This document shows, piece after piece, positions 31,255-38,756 of a stretch of DNA of 38,756 nt. Each line of letters begins with the position of its first letter. Within the stretch, counting starts at the first letter, position 1. The translations under genes were made by a program, and so were the position numbers. Source of the stretch: Ruminococcus sp. UBA3800 (GTDB taxonomy: Bacteria > Bacillota > Clostridia > Oscillospirales > Ruminococcaceae); contig DFEO01000125.1 in NCBI GenBank assembly GCA_002368715.1, positions 1 to 38,756 on the forward strand, given 5' to 3'. The notes beneath the pieces were generated by a model. It had not been told where the DNA came from. It did no database searches and saw only the letters and a program-made list of their open reading frames with translations.

Positions 31255-32061
31255 ATGATTGTAACAGATTTTTTTGTAAATAATGACGGCATACGCCTTA
31301 AACAGCCCGACTTAGACCTTGACCAGACCCTTGACTGCGGCCAGGCTTTCCGCTGGACAAGGGTCTCAAGCGACACCTATCACGGCTTTTTCCTTGACCG
31401 TGAGCTGACCGTCAGCGAGTGTGATGAGAAAGGCGTTTTCATGCTCCACGGCGTGAGCGAAAGAGAGTTTCTGGATGTATGGTATGACTATTTTGACCTG
31501 AGCGCCGACTATGGGCAGATAAAAGAGCGCCTGAGCGAGGACGAAACGCTTTCAAAGGCCGTGAAGGCCTTCGGCGGGACAAGGATACTCAGGCAGGACC
31601 CCTGGGAGACCGTGAGCTCCTTTATCATCAGCCAGAACAATAACATACCACGTATCAAGCTGATAATCTCACGTCTTTGCGAGCATTACGGCGGATATCC
31701 TTCGTTTTCGCAGATGAGCAGCGAAACCGCAGAAAGCCTTTCATATCTTCGGGCAGGCTTCCGGGCAAAATACATAGTGGATGCGGTCGGGCGTTTTTCG
31801 AGCGGAGAGATATCGCCGGCAGGGATAACAGCCCTTGACACCGATGCGGCAAGAGAGGAGCTTATGAAAATAAAGGGGGTCGGCCCCAAGGTGGCGGACT
31901 GTGCGCTGCTGTTCGGCTTTCACAAGCTGGACGCATTCCCGAAGGACGTGTGGGTAAAAAGAGTTATGGCGCAGTATTATCCTCAGGGGCTGCCGGCCTG
32001 CACCGGGGGCATCGAGGGCATTGCACAGCAGTATCTGTTCCAGTATATAAGAAAGCCTTAA
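31255..32061 (+). CDS. 8-oxoguanine DNA glycosylase (OGG1 family)
   Basis: The enzyme removes oxidised guanine from DNA and nicks the strand. The 268-residue protein has the OGG N-terminal domain (LDQTLDCGQAFRW, about residue 25), the helix-hairpin-helix MKIKGVGPKVADCALLFGF with the catalytic Lys expected in this region, and FPKDVWVKRVM with the catalytic Asp. This eukaryote-like OGG type is common in clostridia. The ribosome site is weak or distant from ATG 31255 (GAGG 17 bases upstream), so the start may need adjustment. It has its own promoter at 31186-31214. Confidence 0.9.
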   Translation: MIVTDFFVNNDGIRLKQPDLDLDQTLDCGQAFRWTRVSSDTYHGFFLDRELTVSECDEKGVFMLHGVSEREFLDVWYDYFDLSADYGQIKERLSEDETLSKAVKAFGGTRILRQDPWETVSSFIISQNNNIPRIKLIISRLCEHYGGYPSFSQMSSETAESLSYLRAGFRAKYIVDAVGRFSSGEISPAGITALDTDAAREELMKIKGVGPKVADCALLFGFHKLDAFPKDVWVKRVMAQYYPQGLPACTGGIEGIAQQYLFQYIRKP

Positions 32062-32103
32062 CAAAATATATAGATTTATATGGAATAATTGTGGTCAAAC
32101 CAC

Positions 32104-32132
32104 TTGCAAAACGTGTTGAAATAGTGTATAAT
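32104..32132 (+). promoter_or_regulatory. Promoter of the gatCAB operon
   Basis: TTGCAA (32104-32109) and TATAAT (32127-32132) are 17 bases apart, about 50 bases upstream of gatC. Confidence 0.8.
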
Positions 32133-32188
32133 AATATAGTTATTGCAGACAATGCTTAAAATATCAGGAAAGGCAAAGGTGCTTTGTT

Positions 32189-32467
32189 ATGGATATGGAA
32201 ATGGTAAAGTATCTCGCAGACCTCAGCAAGCTTGAATTCTCGGATGAAAAGCTTGGCGAGACCGCACAGCAGATGACCAGCATAATCGAGCTTATGGACA
32301 CAGTCAAGGAGATAGATGTGACCTATGACGCTTACAAGGACAACCACGATGTGTTCCTTCCCGAGCTGAGGAGCGACAGCGTTATCCCCTCTATGGAGAC
32401 TGCTAAGATCGTTTCAAATGCAAAAAGCTCGGATAACTGCTTCGTTGTTCCGAAGGTCGTAGAGTAA
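32189..32467 (+). CDS. gatC: Asp/Glu-tRNA amidotransferase subunit C
   Basis: GatC is a small subunit that wraps around GatA and links it to GatB. The 92-residue protein has the family pattern YLADLSKLEFSDEKLGETAQQM, the middle VKEIDV, and a C-terminal LRSDSV-type strand with NCFVVPKVVE at the end. It is the first gene of the gat operon, followed by gatA 19 bases later. AAAGGTG lies 9-10 bases before the start codon. Confidence 0.93.
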   Translation: MDMEMVKYLADLSKLEFSDEKLGETAQQMTSIIELMDTVKEIDVTYDAYKDNHDVFLPELRSDSVIPSMETAKIVSNAKSSDNCFVVPKVVE

Positions 32468-32486
32468 TTTTGAAAGGATGTATGAC

Positions 32487-33938
32487 ATGGAGCTCAAGGA
32501 TATGAAGCTGCGTGATATGAGAAAGGCTCTTGACAGCAAGGAGATCTCCGCTAAGGAGCTTGCAGAGAGCTATCTTGACAGGATAAAAAAATATGACGGT
32601 GAGATAAAGAGCTATATCACCGTTACAGAGGAGCTTGCCCTTTCGCAGGCACAGGAGGCTCAGCAGATCATCGACAGAGGCGAGGCTCAGGCGCTCACAG
32701 GTATCCCTGTTGCAATAAAGGACAATATCTGCACACAGGGTGTCCGGACCACCTGTGCATCAAGGATGCTGGAAAACTTCATCCCGCCCTATGATGCCAC
32801 TGTTATGGAAAAGCTGAATTCTCAGAATATAGTTATGCTCGGCAAGACCTCTATGGACGAATTCGCTATGGGCGGCTCGACACAGACCTCTGCCTTTGCA
32901 AAGACAGTAAACCCTTATAACAAGGGCTGCGTTCCCGGAGGATCTTCGGGAGGTTCGGCTGCTGCCGTTTCGGCAAGGCTTGCACCTGTGGCGCTGGGAA
33001 CAGATACGGGCGGCTCAATAAGACAGCCTGCTTCCTTCTGCGGAATAACAGGTATAAAGCCGACATACAGCAGAGTATCACGTTTCGGGCTGGTGGCTTT
33101 TGCCTCCTCTCTCGACCAGATAGGAACTATGGCGCTGAGTGCCGAGGACTGCGGTGTGCTGCTGAATGCGATATGCGGCTTTGATATGCACGACGGTACG
33201 AGCTCGAGAGAAGACGTTCCCGACTTTACCGCAAAGATAGGCGAGAGCATGAAGGGCGTCAGGATCGCCCTGCCAAAGGAGTATTTTGCCGAGGGCATAG
33301 ATGACGAGGTAAGGCAGTGCGTTCTGGCTGCCGCAGAGCAGTACAGAGCTATGGGTGCAGAGATCATCGAATGCTCGATGCCGTCGCTCAAGTATGCGGT
33401 GTCCTGCTACTACCTGCTGGCCTGCGCAGAGGCAGCATCGAACCTGTCTCGGTATGACGGCATCAAGTACGGTCACAGGACCGAGCGTGAGTGTGACAGC
33501 TATGAGGAGCTTATCGTAAGGTCACGCTCCGAGGGCTTTGGCGATGAGGTCAAGAGAAGGATACTTCTCGGAAACTATTGTCTGTCGAGCGGCTACTATG
33601 ACGCTTATTACAGAAAGGCTCTGGCGCTCAGACAGCTGGTAAGAAAAGAATATAACGACATATTTGAAAAGTGCGATATGATACTAACGCCCACTGCTCC
33701 GACAGTGGCTTACAGCCCCGAGAAAACAGCCGATCCTGTTTCTATGTATCAGGCTGATATCTGCACCGTTACAGTAAATATCGCAGGTCTGCCTGCGATC
33801 TCGACCACCTGCGGCTATGACAAGAACGGGATGCCGATAGGTATGTCACTGATAGGAAAGAAATTTGCAGAGCAGGATATAATCAAGGCAGCAAGTGCCT
33901 TTGAGCAGGGCTTTACGCCTGTACTGCCCAGAATGTAA
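32487..33938 (+). CDS. gatA: Asp/Glu-tRNA amidotransferase subunit A (amidase)
   Basis: GatA releases ammonia from glutamine for the amidation done by GatB. The 483-residue amidase-signature protein has Lys78 in PVAIKDNI and the Ser-cisSer-Lys region GCVPGGSSGGSAAAV followed by GTDTGGSIRQPAS, the full catalytic set. ATG 32487 has AAAGG at proper distance; ATG 32478 lies too close. It is followed by the GatB fusion gene 13 bases later, with a strong AAGGAGG. Length is normal for GatA. Confidence 0.96.
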   Translation: MELKDMKLRDMRKALDSKEISAKELAESYLDRIKKYDGEIKSYITVTEELALSQAQEAQQIIDRGEAQALTGIPVAIKDNICTQGVRTTCASRMLENFIPPYDATVMEKLNSQNIVMLGKTSMDEFAMGGSTQTSAFAKTVNPYNKGCVPGGSSGGSAAAVSARLAPVALGTDTGGSIRQPASFCGITGIKPTYSRVSRFGLVAFASSLDQIGTMALSAEDCGVLLNAICGFDMHDGTSSREDVPDFTAKIGESMKGVRIALPKEYFAEGIDDEVRQCVLAAAEQYRAMGAEIIECSMPSLKYAVSCYYLLACAEAASNLSRYDGIKYGHRTERECDSYEELIVRSRSEGFGDEVKRRILLGNYCLSSGYYDAYYRKALALRQLVRKEYNDIFEKCDMILTPTAPTVAYSPEKTADPVSMYQADICTVTVNIAGLPAISTTCGYDKNGMPIGMSLIGKKFAEQDIIKAASAFEQGFTPVLPRM

Positions 33939-33951
33939 GGAGGAACGGACA

Positions 33952-36822
33952 ATGGAAAAATGGAGGACCGTCATTGGTCTGGAGATTCATGCCGAGCTTC
34001 TTACCAAGACCAAGATATTCTGTAACTGCTCGGCCGAGTTCGGAGGAGCACCGAACTCCAGGTGCTGTCCCGTGTGTACAGGTATGCCCGGAACGCTGCC
34101 TGTGATAAACCAGACAGCTGTTGAATATGCCGTCAAGGCCGGCTTTGCGCTGGGCTGCTCGATAAACAAGTTCTCGGTGTTCGACAGAAAGAACTATTTC
34201 TATCCCGACCTGCCGAAGGCTTATCAGATATCTCAGCTCTATTACCCTATCATCGGTGCGGGAGCTGTCGAGATAGAGGTGGGCGGCAAGAAAAAGAAGA
34301 TAAGGATAAACCACATACACCTCGAAGAGGACGCAGGAAAGCTTGTTCATGACGACTTTAACGGTGTGTCGCTGGCGGACTATAACCGCTGCGGTATCCC
34401 GCTTATCGAGATAGTTTCCGAGCCTGATATAGCTTCGGCAGAAGAGGCTATGGCTTATGTGGAGCAGATAGCTCTGCTGCTCAAATATGCGGGAGTGTGC
34501 GACTGTAAGATGGAGCAGGGCTCTCTCAGATGCGATGTTAATATCTCGCTGATGAAGCCTGATGCCACCGAGTTCGGAACAAGAGCCGAGATAAAGAATA
34601 TAAACTCGGTCAAGAGCGTGGGCAGAGCCATAAAGTATGAGCAGAAAAGACAGGCACTGCTGCTTGAAGCAGGCAAGAAGGTGGTCCAGGAGACAAGGCG
34701 CTATAACGCTAACCGTGACAAGACCACATCTATGCGTACCAAGGAAAACGCTAACGACTACCGCTACTTCCCGGAGCCTGACATCCTGCAGGTAAACCTC
34801 ACAGATCAGCAGATCGAGGAGATCCACGCAAAGCTCCCCGAGATGCCTGCCGACAGAAAGGCGAGATATATGGCAAACGGTATCTCTGAGGTGGATGCCG
34901 AGATCCTGATACAGTCAAAGCAGATATCTGACTTCTTTGATGAGGCCTGCTCGTATTATAACAAGCCGAAGAGCGTGGCTGTGTTTATGCTGGGCGAGTT
35001 TATGAGACGTGTGAACCTGGGCGAGATAGATATCGACAATATCAGCTTCCCTGCCGAGGATCTGGCTAAGCTGGTGGAGATGAGCGACAGCGAGAACGTT
35101 TCAAAGAACGACGCAAAGGCTATATTCAGAGTTATGGCCGAGCAGGGCGGAAAGCCTATGGATATCGCAAAACAAAAGGGTATGCTGATAACCGTTGACG
35201 AGGGCAAGGTCGAGGCAGAGATAGACCGCATCATAAATGATAACAAGGCTCAGGCAGAGCAGTATGCGGCAGGAGAGAAAAAGGTGTTCGGCTTTATCAT
35301 GGGTCAGTGTACAAAGGCGCTCAAGGGTATAGCTACACCAAAGATAATCAAAGAAAAGCTGGAACAGAAGCTTGCGCAGTTCGCAGCAGGGCTTTCGGAC
35401 ACAGACAAGCAGAGCGAACAGCAGGAGGAGACCGTTATCGGCACCGACAAGCTGACAAAATATGTGCCTGCCGACAAGTTCGTTCCCAGGGCTGACGGCA
35501 ACTTTGTTATGGTGTCTACCGACAAGCTCAAAAAGGAATTTACCCTTGAAAACGCCAGAGCGGCTCTCGGCAAGGAGGTCAGCTTTGAGGGCTGTGTTCA
35601 CAGGATAAGGAATATGGGAAGCATAGCCTTCGTGAATGTCAGGACCGCAAGATATGTGTTCCAGACGGTCTACTCCTCGGACAAGTGCGCCGACAGCATA
35701 GAGGGTCTGAGAGAGGGCTATTTTGTCAAGGTGACGGGAACCGTCAAGGAGAACAAGCGTGAAATGACAGGGCTCGAAATAGAGCTTTCAAAGATAGAGC
35801 TTATCTCCACAAACGCTGCCGACCTGCCGCTGAAGATCTCTCAGGGCAAGCTTGGCTGCACGATAGAGGTAAACCTTGACAACAGAGCCGTATCTCTGAG
35901 AAACCCCTATGAGCGAGCTATATTCAAGCTCCAGGAGGGTCTTGTACACGGTATGCACAGGTTCATGCAGGAGCAGAACTTTACAGAGATACACTCACCT
36001 AAGATAGTTGCACAGGGTGCTGAGGGCGGCGCTAATATCTTTGCGCTGGACTATTTCGGAAAGAACGCTTTCTTGAACCAATCTCCGCAGTTCTATAAGC
36101 AGACTGCCGTTGCCTTCTTTGACAGGGTATATGAGATAGCTCCTGTTTACAGGGCTGAAAAGCACGCTACCTCAAGGCATATCAACGAGTATATAGGCCT
36201 TGATCTCGAGATGGGATATATCGACAGTATGTATGACGTTATGGCTATGGAGACAGCTATGCTCAGAAGTATTTTCGAGTATATCAGAGAGAACTATCAG
36301 AATGAGATAGAGATACTCGACGCCGACATACCGGTGATAACCGAGATACCATCTATCAAGTTTGCAGATGCACTGAAGCTTCTCAGGGGAGCGCAAACGA
36401 ACGGCAAGAAGTTCGACCTTGACCCCGAGGACGAGGTGAACCTCGGAAAATACGCAAAGGAGAAGTATGGCTCTGACTTTATCTTTGTCACACACTTCCC
36501 CTCTTCAAAGCCTCCGTTCTATGCAATGAACTCCAGAGAGGACCCCAGAGAGGCCTACAAGTTTGACCTGCTGTTCAGAGGGCTCGAGATAACCTCGGGT
36601 GGTCAGAGGATACACGACTATGACGAGCAGGTAGCCAAGATGAAGGCACAGGGACTTGATCCCGCTGACTTTGCAAGCTATCTCGAAGCGCATAAATACG
36701 GTCTGCCGCCTCACGGCGGATTGGGTATAGGCCTTGAAAGGCTGCTGATGAAGCTGCTTGGCAAGAACAATATCCGTGAGACCTCTATGTTCCCGAGAGA
36801 TATTAACAGACTGCTTCCGTAA
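33952..36822 (+). CDS. gatB: GatB fused to archaeal-type aspartyl-tRNA synthetase
   Basis: One uninterrupted frame of 956 residues joins two enzymes. Residues 1 to about 475 are a full GatB: RTVIGLEIHAEL, a zinc site (C24, C26, C39, C42), DRKNYFYPDLPKAYQISQ, EDAGKL and a YqeY-like tail ending KIIKEKLEQKLAQ. A linker of about 45 residues follows. Residues about 520-956 are a class IIb AspRS of the archaeal kind: OB-fold with GCVHRIRNMG (His550), motif 1 near 675, motif 2 VYEIAPVYRAE (Arg734), and motif 3 GLGIGLERLL (Arg930). The AspRS would charge tRNA(Asn) with Asp, and GatB with GatA would amidate it to Asn-tRNA(Asn). No internal ribosome site precedes the Met at residue 520. ATG 33952 has AAGGAGG. 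I see no frameshift; both halves look functional. Confidence 0.93.
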   Translation: MEKWRTVIGLEIHAELLTKTKIFCNCSAEFGGAPNSRCCPVCTGMPGTLPVINQTAVEYAVKAGFALGCSINKFSVFDRKNYFYPDLPKAYQISQLYYPIIGAGAVEIEVGGKKKKIRINHIHLEEDAGKLVHDDFNGVSLADYNRCGIPLIEIVSEPDIASAEEAMAYVEQIALLLKYAGVCDCKMEQGSLRCDVNISLMKPDATEFGTRAEIKNINSVKSVGRAIKYEQKRQALLLEAGKKVVQETRRYNANRDKTTSMRTKENANDYRYFPEPDILQVNLTDQQIEEIHAKLPEMPADRKARYMANGISEVDAEILIQSKQISDFFDEACSYYNKPKSVAVFMLGEFMRRVNLGEIDIDNISFPAEDLAKLVEMSDSENVSKNDAKAIFRVMAEQGGKPMDIAKQKGMLITVDEGKVEAEIDRIINDNKAQAEQYAAGEKKVFGFIMGQCTKALKGIATPKIIKEKLEQKLAQFAAGLSDTDKQSEQQEETVIGTDKLTKYVPADKFVPRADGNFVMVSTDKLKKEFTLENARAALGKEVSFEGCVHRIRNMGSIAFVNVRTARYVFQTVYSSDKCADSIEGLREGYFVKVTGTVKENKREMTGLEIELSKIELISTNAADLPLKISQGKLGCTIEVNLDNRAVSLRNPYERAIFKLQEGLVHGMHRFMQEQNFTEIHSPKIVAQGAEGGANIFALDYFGKNAFLNQSPQFYKQTAVAFFDRVYEIAPVYRAEKHATSRHINEYIGLDLEMGYIDSMYDVMAMETAMLRSIFEYIRENYQNEIEILDADIPVITEIPSIKFADALKLLRGAQTNGKKFDLDPEDEVNLGKYAKEKYGSDFIFVTHFPSSKPPFYAMNSREDPREAYKFDLLFRGLEITSGGQRIHDYDEQVAKMKAQGLDPADFASYLEAHKYGLPPHGGLGIGLERLLMKLLGKNNIRETSMFPRDINRLLP

Positions 36823-36825
36823 AAA

Positions 36826-36860
36826 ATGATGACCGGAGATATTTTCCCCGGTCATTATCA
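36826..36860 (+). terminator. Hairpin after the GatB-AspRS gene
   Basis: ATGACCGG (36829-36836) pairs with CCGGTCAT (36848-36855). The following bases are AT-rich but without a T-run, so it may be a weak terminator or a processing site. Confidence 0.4.
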
Positions 36861-36883
36861 TATTATAATAAGGAGAGATGAAC

Positions 36884-37186
36884 TTGGTCAGACACGTTAT
36901 TATGTGGCAGATGAAGGACGGGCTTTCACAGGCTGAGAGCGACGCTGTCAAAAGCGAGATCAAACAGAAGCTCGAAGCGCTTGCGGGCGTTATTGACGGG
37001 CTCAGAGAGATAAGCGTCATCACGAATGTTATGGACACCTCGAACGCTGACCTTATGCTCGATTGCCTGCTTGAAGACGAAAAAGCACTTGGCACCTATG
37101 CGGCACATCCGGCTCACGCTGCTGTCAAGGACGGACTGATAATGCCGAACGTAAAATCGAGAGTGTGTATAGACTACACCCTGTAA
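36884..37186 (+). CDS. Dabb (stress-responsive A/B barrel) family protein
   Basis: The 100-residue protein has the Dabb pattern: MVRHVIMWQMKDG at the start, a middle helix (LEALAGVIDGLREISV) and a C-terminal AAHPAHAAVKDGL with the conserved His-Pro. These proteins form dimeric ferredoxin-like barrels; the role is usually unknown. The TTG at 36884 was chosen because GGAG is eight bases upstream and the protein then starts like its relatives; ATG 36878 is two codons earlier but too close to the site. It lies 61 bases after the GatB fusion and may share its transcript. Confidence 0.85.
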   Translation: MVRHVIMWQMKDGLSQAESDAVKSEIKQKLEALAGVIDGLREISVITNVMDTSNADLMLDCLLEDEKALGTYAAHPAHAAVKDGLIMPNVKSRVCIDYTL

Positions 37187-37197
37187 GACACAAAGAT

Positions 37198-37237
37198 AAC
37201 ACCGGCCTCCCCGTTTTTGGGGAAACCGGTGTTTTTT
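37198..37237. terminator. Terminator between the Dabb gene and the convergent membrane gene
   Basis: AACACCGG (37198-37205) pairs with CCGGTGTT (37226-37233) with an inner CCCC/GGGG stem, followed by TTTTTT on the plus strand. It overlaps the stop codon of the opposite gene by two bases. Confidence 0.85.
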
Positions 37238-38738
37238 ATGAGTAATAGACCTCTTCGGGATAGTACCCGTCATCATCAAGTTCGCTGTTCTCACTGTCGG
37301 ACGAGGGCTTCATGCCTGCGTCGATAAGCTCCTGATAAAGCGTATCTACGTCGCAGTCATAGCAGATGGTCTGGTCAAACACCAGATCCCAGTAATACTT
37401 ATTATCGGGGCTGGAGATATGAGAGTTTTTGTTTGACTTTCTTTCATCTACCAAAAGGTTTGCATAGCTCTTTGAGTAATAACGTCTCCAGCCGGTGTCG
37501 CTGTTTGAAACGAAATGGCTGTGGAGCAGGTCTGCTATATCACAGGCCTTTTCTCCGTCAACGTCCTCAAGATAAAGCGTCCTGTGCTCTACTCGCTGTC
37601 CATACCAGTTGTCGCTCTCGGTATAATCATAAAGCTCGACCTCGACACTGCAATGCTTCAGGCTGCTGTCAGGCGTAGAAAAGACAAGTCCGAAGCCGCC
37701 TGTCTTGTAATTCACAAGGTTCACGATAAGGATGATACCTATCATCACCGCATATTCCAGCACTCTGACCGCAAACACGGTCTTCAATGACTTTCCTCTT
37801 GCAAGGATGATGTGTACCACCATAAACACCACAAGGGATGCTCCTATGGCAACTACACGGTTAAGCTGGTCAAGGTATCCAAACATCACGAACACAGCCA
37901 GTATCGACAGCACCTCAAGGAAGAGCTTGAATGCGATAGGATTGCCGACTGTCTCGGCGGTCCTCTTCTTGTAAAGCCTGCTGCAAAGGTAAATAACGCC
38001 AATTGATATGAACACGTTCACTATCAGCACAGGCCACGCCGAGAAGGTGTTGTCGTGTCCGGCTATAAAGGAGAACACCTTCGTGTCATCGACAGCCAGG
38101 ACCGAGGTATACGTCCACAGGCAGAAAAAGAACGGCATAGAATCAAACATCACATCAAAGCCTGCTGCATAGGTTATGTTCTGATAGACCAGTATCGGGA
38201 ACACCGAGAAGGCTGTCAGCGCTATCAGCGTCATATAGATGACCTCGGCAAGAGTGCCGAAGCACATCTGGCAGAGGAGCGTTACCGCAACGGTGAAAAG
38301 CAGCGCCGTGACACCCACAAGGTAGCCAAGCCATACGACCTTAATGTCATCCGCAAGGTCCTCGCTGAACCTGGCGCACATAAGCCCCAGCTCAGCCGCA
38401 GCCACCACAAGGGTGGGTATGATGTGATAGTAGCAAAGAGCCAGTATCTTTGACCAGAACCTCTCGGAAGCCGTCATAGGCAGAGAGTGCATAACGTCGC
38501 AGACACGCTTGTCGGTCATGTCCCTGAAAAGCAGGGCAACAGCCGGGATAACGGTCACCAGCGGCAGGGTGATAAAAAACAGTCCCACAACAGCTATCTC
38601 GTTTTTCATAGCTACGCCCACAACAGCAAAAAACAAGGAAGCCGCAATAACAATGCTGTTTATGATAAACAGCTTTTTGAGCCTCTGCATCTCGCCTCTG
38701 GCAAGCAAGTGGATCTTACGCAAGTTCGTCAGTAGCAT
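37236..38738 (-). CDS. ABC-2-type membrane permease-like protein
   Basis: The 500-residue protein has about ten hydrophobic segments in the first 345 residues, beginning with an amphipathic start (LRKIHLLARGEMQRLKK) typical of ABC-2 exporter permeases, and the segment DKRVCDVMHSLPMTASERFWSKIL, a motif common in clostridial ABC permeases next to BcrA-type ATPases. The last 150 residues are soluble, acidic and tyrosine-rich (YYPEEVYYS end), without a family I know. An ATPase gene would be expected upstream, beyond the window. The start at 38738 has GAGG close and GGAGG 11 bases upstream. What it exports is unknown. Confidence 0.75.
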   Translation of the reverse strand: MLLTNLRKIHLLARGEMQRLKKLFIINSIVIAASLFFAVVGVAMKNEIAVVGLFFITLPLVTVIPAVALLFRDMTDKRVCDVMHSLPMTASERFWSKILALCYYHIIPTLVVAAAELGLMCARFSEDLADDIKVVWLGYLVGVTALLFTVAVTLLCQMCFGTLAEVIYMTLIALTAFSVFPILVYQNITYAAGFDVMFDSMPFFFCLWTYTSVLAVDDTKVFSFIAGHDNTFSAWPVLIVNVFISIGVIYLCSRLYKKRTAETVGNPIAFKLFLEVLSILAVFVMFGYLDQLNRVVAIGASLVVFMVVHIILARGKSLKTVFAVRVLEYAVMIGIILIVNLVNYKTGGFGLVFSTPDSSLKHCSVEVELYDYTESDNWYGQRVEHRTLYLEDVDGEKACDIADLLHSHFVSNSDTGWRRYYSKSYANLLVDERKSNKNSHISSPDNKYYWDLVFDQTICYDCDVDTLYQELIDAGMKPSSDSENSELDDDGYYPEEVYYS

Positions 38739-38756
38739 ATCCTCTCGCCTCCATTT

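Noticed and set aside
35509..36822. Separate aspS gene starting at the internal Met (residue 520)
   Set aside because: No ribosome site precedes it, and the frame runs through from gatB without a stop.

Overview
The window looks like a chromosomal segment of a Gram-positive, spore-forming, probably polysaccharide-degrading member of the Oscillospiraceae, most likely Ruminococcus or a close relative. The evidence is strong AAGGAGG-type ribosome sites, sigma-A promoters with TTGACA/TTGCAA and TATAAT boxes 17 bases apart, the sporulation protein SpoIIP, RecX, DUF1385, a GatCAB amidotransferase, a dockerin-bearing wall hydrolase and a cohesin protein with a sortase-type C-terminus. No phage, insertion sequence or CRISPR array was seen.

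Layout. 1-1.8 kb: SRP RNA (probably followed by dnaX, cut by the window edge), then a CheY-like/CheX-like pair. 1.8-4.2 kb: tRNA-Leu(CAA), a remnant of an alpha/beta hydrolase, spoIIP, a 49-residue membrane miniprotein with its own promoter and terminator, and a hairpin-rich repeat region. 4.2-8.3 kb: two divergent cell-surface genes, an SH3/glucosaminidase/dockerin protein and a cohesin protein with an NPNTG sorting signal whose leader can form two competing hairpins. 8.4-12.1 kb: a leftward operon of a FakA-like module, nitroreductase, S26-like peptidase, radical SAM protein and CDF metal transporter. 12.2-14.8 kb: lysA and an LCP glycopolymer transferase with a histidine-rich tail. 14.8-17.3 kb: ddl-murI-DUF1934. 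17.3-25.7 kb: recA-recX-lipoprotein, and an operon of beta-propeller-like lipoprotein, OmpR-type regulator, histidine kinase, DUF1385 and prmC. 25.8-29.9 kb: citrate synthase, a cation/proton antiporter, an aquaporin and a small tail-anchored protein. 29.95-30.43 kb: a gene-free stretch with a dense cluster of TGTTGAAAAC boxes. 30.4-32.1 kb: a DUF6062 gene and an 8-oxoguanine glycosylase fired from overlapping opposite promoters. 32.1-36.8 kb: gatC, gatA and a GatB-aspartyl-tRNA synthetase fusion. 36.9-38.7 kb: a Dabb-family protein and an ABC-type membrane protein.

The strongest candidate for something unusual is the single 956-codon reading frame that joins a complete GatB to a complete archaeal-type aspartyl-tRNA synthetase, just downstream of gatC and gatA. 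This would put the mischarging synthetase and the amidotransferase that repairs Asp-tRNA(Asn) on one chain, a covalent transamidosome. Second are the cohesin/dockerin divergon with its attenuator-like leader, and the TGTTGAAAAC cluster, which lies close to the point where most genes switch from leftward to rightward transcription.

Limits: all family calls rest on reading motifs by eye; no database search, folding program or skew calculation was run.
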